Below, one piece after another: positions 61,219 to 64,000 of a stretch of DNA of 64,000 nucleotides. Source of the stretch: Flavobacterium sp. (GTDB lineage: Bacteria; Bacteroidota; Bacteroidia; Flavobacteriales; Flavobacteriaceae); NCBI RefSeq assembly GCF_004295795.1, contig NZ_SEBR01000010.1:90720-154719 (forward strand), given 5' to 3'. Below the pieces are notes generated by a model, which had not been told where the DNA came from, searched no databases, and saw only the letters and a program-made list of their open reading frames with translations. Within the stretch, counting starts at the first letter, position 1. Each line of letters opens with the position of its first letter. The position numbers and the translations under genes are program-made.

Positions 61219-62116
61219 CTATTTCTGAAGATACTCTTCCAAATCCAAAATCAATTTATTCTTCTGAACGTGGAATAATGAGACTTTTTTCGACCAAAAG
61301 CCTTCATAAGCAATTATGTCTTGACCAAGCATTTTTACACTATAAAGCTCAGAAGATGGCCAAGTTGACTCCAATTTAAATTTTGAAAAGTTGCACTTCG
61401 GATAATATTCAAAATTGGATGTCTGTTGTGTTTCTATGACTTGAATAGAATCTCTAGATGTTATTACTGAGAGTAGATCATGCTTCATAACATTGAATTG
61501 CACAATTCTTTTTAGCGTTATGATTTCGATAGGCTTTCGGTTTTCCCACTTGTAGATATGATAAACACTATCTTGAAAAAAGTAGCCAAACATCCTGGAT
61601 CCTTTCAATTCTTGAACTTCATCTGGTCGCTCAATTTTACGATTCAAAAGAAGTCTAACTAATTTGGATGGTTTGGACGTGTACCACTTTTCGAAATCAT
61701 CTTTCTTTGTTTTTAAGTACTTAAAATTTTTTACTGAAATTTCAATTAAACTCAATGTTTTGGCAATGTCATGGTGTTCTATATCGATGATAAAGGTCAA
61801 GCCTTTGCGCTCTGTTTGGGTCTGTTGGTTAAATACTCTTATTTCGCTAGAATGCCTATTTCTAAGCCAAATATATATTGGCTCGTTGTACTTCAATTCT
61901 TTTAATAATGACTCTGCATATTTGGCAATAATTAGGTTTGTGTTAATCTTCTGTGTAATATGGAGTGAACGATAAAAGATTGACGTTGCCATATGTCTTT
62001 TCGATTAGAACATCTTTATGCGCAAATGAATGCACACACAGAGAACTTAATAATGATAGAAAGATTATTAATCGATTTATTATTCTAGAGGATGTGGGAG
62101 CTATGGTGTTGTACAT
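61219..62116 (-). pseudogene. Frameshifted exported protein
   Basis: A start with a signal peptide (MYNTIAPTSSRIINRLIIFLSLLSSLCVHSFA, from ATG 62116) is followed by HKDVLIEKTYGNV and a stop at 61943. The body continues in another frame as INTNLIIAKYAESLLKELKYNEPIYIW to 61219. Joining them across the GAAGATTAAC sequence near 61946 (deleting one base or adding two) gives one protein of about 300 residues. Alternatively the 257-residue body is translated alone, without a signal. Confidence 0.55.
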
Positions 62117-62312
62117 TTTTAGAAGTTTTGGCGTTCTAAAAGGATTCTCCTTCACGCGATGGAAACGTAAATTAACTACTAACTAGATGATGAGAGAAAG
62201 TTAATATTCTTACTCGAACAAATATAAAAGTCTTTACCGAAAACAATATGTTTCGCGTAAAACAAAAAAGCCGCGTTTCGAAGCATTAAGACATGATGCA
62301 GTAAATCTTACT

Positions 62313-62707
62313 TTATCACACTCTTCAAAAGAGAACTAAGCTCCTTCTCAGCAGCCAATAACCGCTCATAAAGCTTCTTATTCTCCTCAACCAACTCCAT
62401 CTATCTTATCCAAAGGATTGAAAGTACAGTGGTGATTGCCAACTTGACCTGAACTGTGATCGTAGAAGTTATTGAAGTAATTGAACACACTTTCGTCGCT
62501 AAAATTCTTTAATGTTTCCAAACTAACGCCAAGCGCCTCCGCGACATCCTTCAAACGCTTCTCATCAATCTCCTCACTATTCTCCAAATTCGAGATCGAT
62601 TGCTGGCTCATGCCCAAAGCCTGAGCCAACGCTTCCTGTTTCATGCCGCGCAGTTCGCGGATGCGGGAAATTTTACGGCCGATGTGGGATTTAGAAGGCG
62701 TTTCCAT
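62313..62707 (-). pseudogene. XRE-family regulator with coiled coil (copy 3), frameshifted
   Basis: From ATG 62707 (METPSKSHIGRKISRIRELRG) the protein matches copy 1 up to NPLDKI. A single extra G then shifts the frame, so the track ORF ends early at DGVG. One frame over, MELVEENKKLYERLLAAEKELSS continues the expected coiled coil to a stop at 62313. So the helix-turn-helix is made but not the tail. The upstream TATATTTAC and AAACAAACA are shared with copy 1. Confidence 0.8.
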
Positions 62708-62834
62708 GGTGAAGGTGTTTGTTTCGGTAAATATAAAAAAATTGCGGGTTGGCTTTGGTGGTAAGTTACCAACAATCGGGATGGGGAAAGCGCATAGCAA
62801 ATTAGCTCAGTAGCGCCCGCAATCGCAACTCAAA

Positions 62835-62940
62835 AGTTCTGTGTGAGTTTTCTAAAAAATTTTTATTTCGCACAAATTTTGTGTGACTTTTCTAAAAATA
62901 AAATAGTTCACACAAAATCTGTGTAAACTTTCCTAGTATA
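62835..62940. repeat. Short TGTGTGA/TTTTC repeat cluster
   Basis: Three rough copies of a unit reading TGTGTGAGTTTTCTAAAAA, TGTGTGACTTTTCTAAAAA and CTGTGTAAACTTTCCTAG lie in about 105 bp. The same TGTGTGA/TCACACA motif sits beside both IS ends in the window. From 62708 to 63449 no gene is supported. Confidence 0.6.
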
Positions 62941-63081
62941 AAATTTGTCATACAAAGCATACCGCGAGAGTTCCCGAGCGGAAACAAACTTCAATCGCAA
63001 CTCAAAAGGTCAGGCGTGGGAGAGAGAAGTGTTCGTGAAAAAAAAAACCAATGTAAAGACAAAAAATTTCCAAGCGGACAC

Positions 63082-63200
63082 ATTTTTGAAGCAGCGCGCA
63101 AGCCAAAAATCAATAAACACTTTCCAATTAGTCGCGGCATCAGCGTTTTGGCGGGCACCTGACGTCTTGGAAATTCCCGCAAATGGAAGCTGTTTGAGCC
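63082..63200 (-). repeat. Multi-hairpin repeat element, copy D (truncated)
   Basis: Minus-strand copy with P4 ATTTTTG/CAAAAAT (63082-63110), the GCGGCATCAGCGTTTTGGCGGG link and one arm of P3 (CCTGACGTCTTGGAAATTC). The element stops in the P3 loop, so the second arm, P2, P1 and P0 are missing. Confidence 0.65.
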
Positions 63201-63449
63201 ACCCTAGAGCCGACATCATTGATCCGGTCACGGAAAAGCGCGTTTCCGCCGATATTAGAGACTTACAATGCAGCGGAGTATGTGAGATTAAGTAAAGCCG
63301 GACTAATCGTCTTAAATTGGTTAACTTGAATTGTAGTATTTAATTGGCTATTCTTGATATTTGTAATAGGTGAAATAGTGTAACCTTGTGCAGTAGAGAA
63401 ACACGTATCTGTGTGTGAGTAACGTATCAAATTTGAATCCATCAAATGC

Positions 63450-63812
63450 ATGAAAAACCATTATGAAACATTAAAGATAAAAACTGACGCGACTCAGCAA
63501 GAAATCAAAAGATCTTACCGAAAATTAGCGGTTGAATTCCATCCTGACAAAAATAACGGCGATACTTTTGCAAATGATAGGTTTATTGCGATTCAAGAGG
63601 CGTATCATGTCCTATCCAATCATCAAAAGAAAAAAATATTCGATAAGTTATATTTAATTCACCTCTGTGAAAATGAGGAAACTTTGAGTCCTGAAAAAGA
63701 AAATGTTACCATCGGTCAGGATTACTCGACTTCCCTGATAATTCTTGCCGCGCTATTAGTTCTTGTCGTAGCTTTTTTTGCAATTTACTATTGTGTTTTT
63801 AAAAGTATATGA
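63450..63812 (+). CDS. Membrane-anchored J-domain protein
   Basis: The product has 120 residues. An N-terminal J domain (MKNHYETLKIKTDATQQEIKRSYRKLAVEFHPDKN) carries the HPD motif needed to stimulate DnaK ATPase. There is no Gly/Phe or zinc-finger region; instead a short linker leads to one C-terminal membrane segment (LIILAALLVLVVAFFAIYYCVF). It would recruit DnaK to the inner membrane. It stands alone between repeat DNA and an IS. Confidence 0.85.
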   Translation: MKNHYETLKIKTDATQQEIKRSYRKLAVEFHPDKNNGDTFANDRFIAIQEAYHVLSNHQKKKIFDKLYLIHLCENEETLSPEKENVTIGQDYSTSLIILAALLVLVVAFFAIYYCVFKSI

Positions 63813-63885
63813 GAAATTAAGAAATGCCTCTTTCGCCACGAAAGTTGTGTGAACTTTTCAAAAATATTTTTTCTCACACACATTT

Positions 63886-64000
63886 GAACTGCACCCAAAA
63901 AGTTAGACACAATTTTGGGGTATCCTATGGAAAGAAAAGTAAAGCACAGTTATGATTTTAAGCTCCATTGTGTCGAAGAGGTCTTAAGGGGCCGATCTGC
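63886..64000 (+). mobile_element. Left end of an IS3-family insertion sequence (cut by window)
   Basis: The terminal repeat TGAACTGCACCCAAAAAGTT starts at 63886 and is followed after 22 bp by a transposase start. The end matches the scar at 29251-29267. The rest lies beyond the window. Confidence 0.75.
63927..64000 (+). CDS. IS3-family transposase OrfA, N-terminal fragment
   Basis: Twenty-four complete codons are visible (MERKVKHSYDFKLHCVEEVLRGRS), then the window ends. The start resembles the helix-turn-helix OrfA of IS3/IS150-type elements, where a basic start leads into KLxxVxxVLxG. It is too short for the ORF track. Partner OrfB and the other end are outside the window. Confidence 0.7.
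   Translation, partial: MERKVKHSYDFKLHCVEEVLRGRS

Noticed and set aside
62945-63295. 116-residue ORF
   Set aside because: It runs through repeat copy D and has no family features.

Overview
The window looks like chromosome from a flavobacterium (Bacteroidota, Flavobacteriaceae). Signs of this are the gliding genes gldB and gldC next to nadE, Bacteroidota-type -7 promoter boxes (TAnnTTTG), a short 287-residue primary sigma factor, a FecI/FecR/TonB-receptor trio, and a division and cell-wall (dcw) cluster in the usual flavobacterial order. Many genes lack a clear Shine-Dalgarno, so start choice leans on family lengths and signal peptides.

Layout. 1-5.3 kb: the first codons of a response regulator, nadE, gldB-gldC, a lipoprotein, the GTPase engB, a 0.75-kb array of four 190-bp repeats, and an alpha/beta hydrolase. 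5.6-22.1 kb: the dcw operon mraZ-rsmH-ftsL-ftsI-murE-mraY-murD-ftsW-murG-murC-ftsQ-ftsA-ftsZ, with MraZ boxes over the promoter. Unusually, the gaps murD/ftsW, ftsW/murG, murG/murC and ftsA/ftsZ each hold short tandem repeats or a small palindromic element. 22.2-29.5 kb: a YqeY-like gene, tRNA-Arg(CCG), then an AT-rich insert with a Gabija-like defence pair (OLD-type ATPase/TOPRIM nuclease plus UvrD-like helicase), an XRE regulator and orphan genes. 29.5-36.5 kb: accessory genes, mostly small exported proteins and lipoproteins. 36.8-46.5 kb: oxidoreductases, AraC and Crp/Fnr regulators (one AraC gene partly duplicated), a SulP transporter, and a divergent S24-repressor/XRE pair. 46.5-51.8 kb: TonB receptor, FecR, ECF sigma factor, a lipoprotein and rpe. 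51.8-58.5 kb: gene-free repeat DNA, rpoD, and two DUF3857-type secreted proteins. 58.6-64 kb: an Abi_2/AbiF-like HEPN gene with a divergent tiny hairpin RNA, more repeat DNA, exported orphans, frameshifted genes, a membrane J-domain protein and the left end of an IS3-family element.

The strongest candidates for something new are two. First, a family of gene-free elements of about 350-400 bp (copies near 52.1-52.4, 52.8-53.1, 59.7-60.1 and 63.1 kb) is built as a string of hairpins whose arms change together between copies, which argues for a conserved structure and not a protein. Second, an Abi/HEPN gene sits back to back with a promoter-hairpin-T-tract unit that looks like an RNA partner. A third, wider pattern is a family of small elements carrying the palindrome TACAGAAAATCTGTA, seen both as separate copies with inverted ends and inside the 190-bp tandem array.
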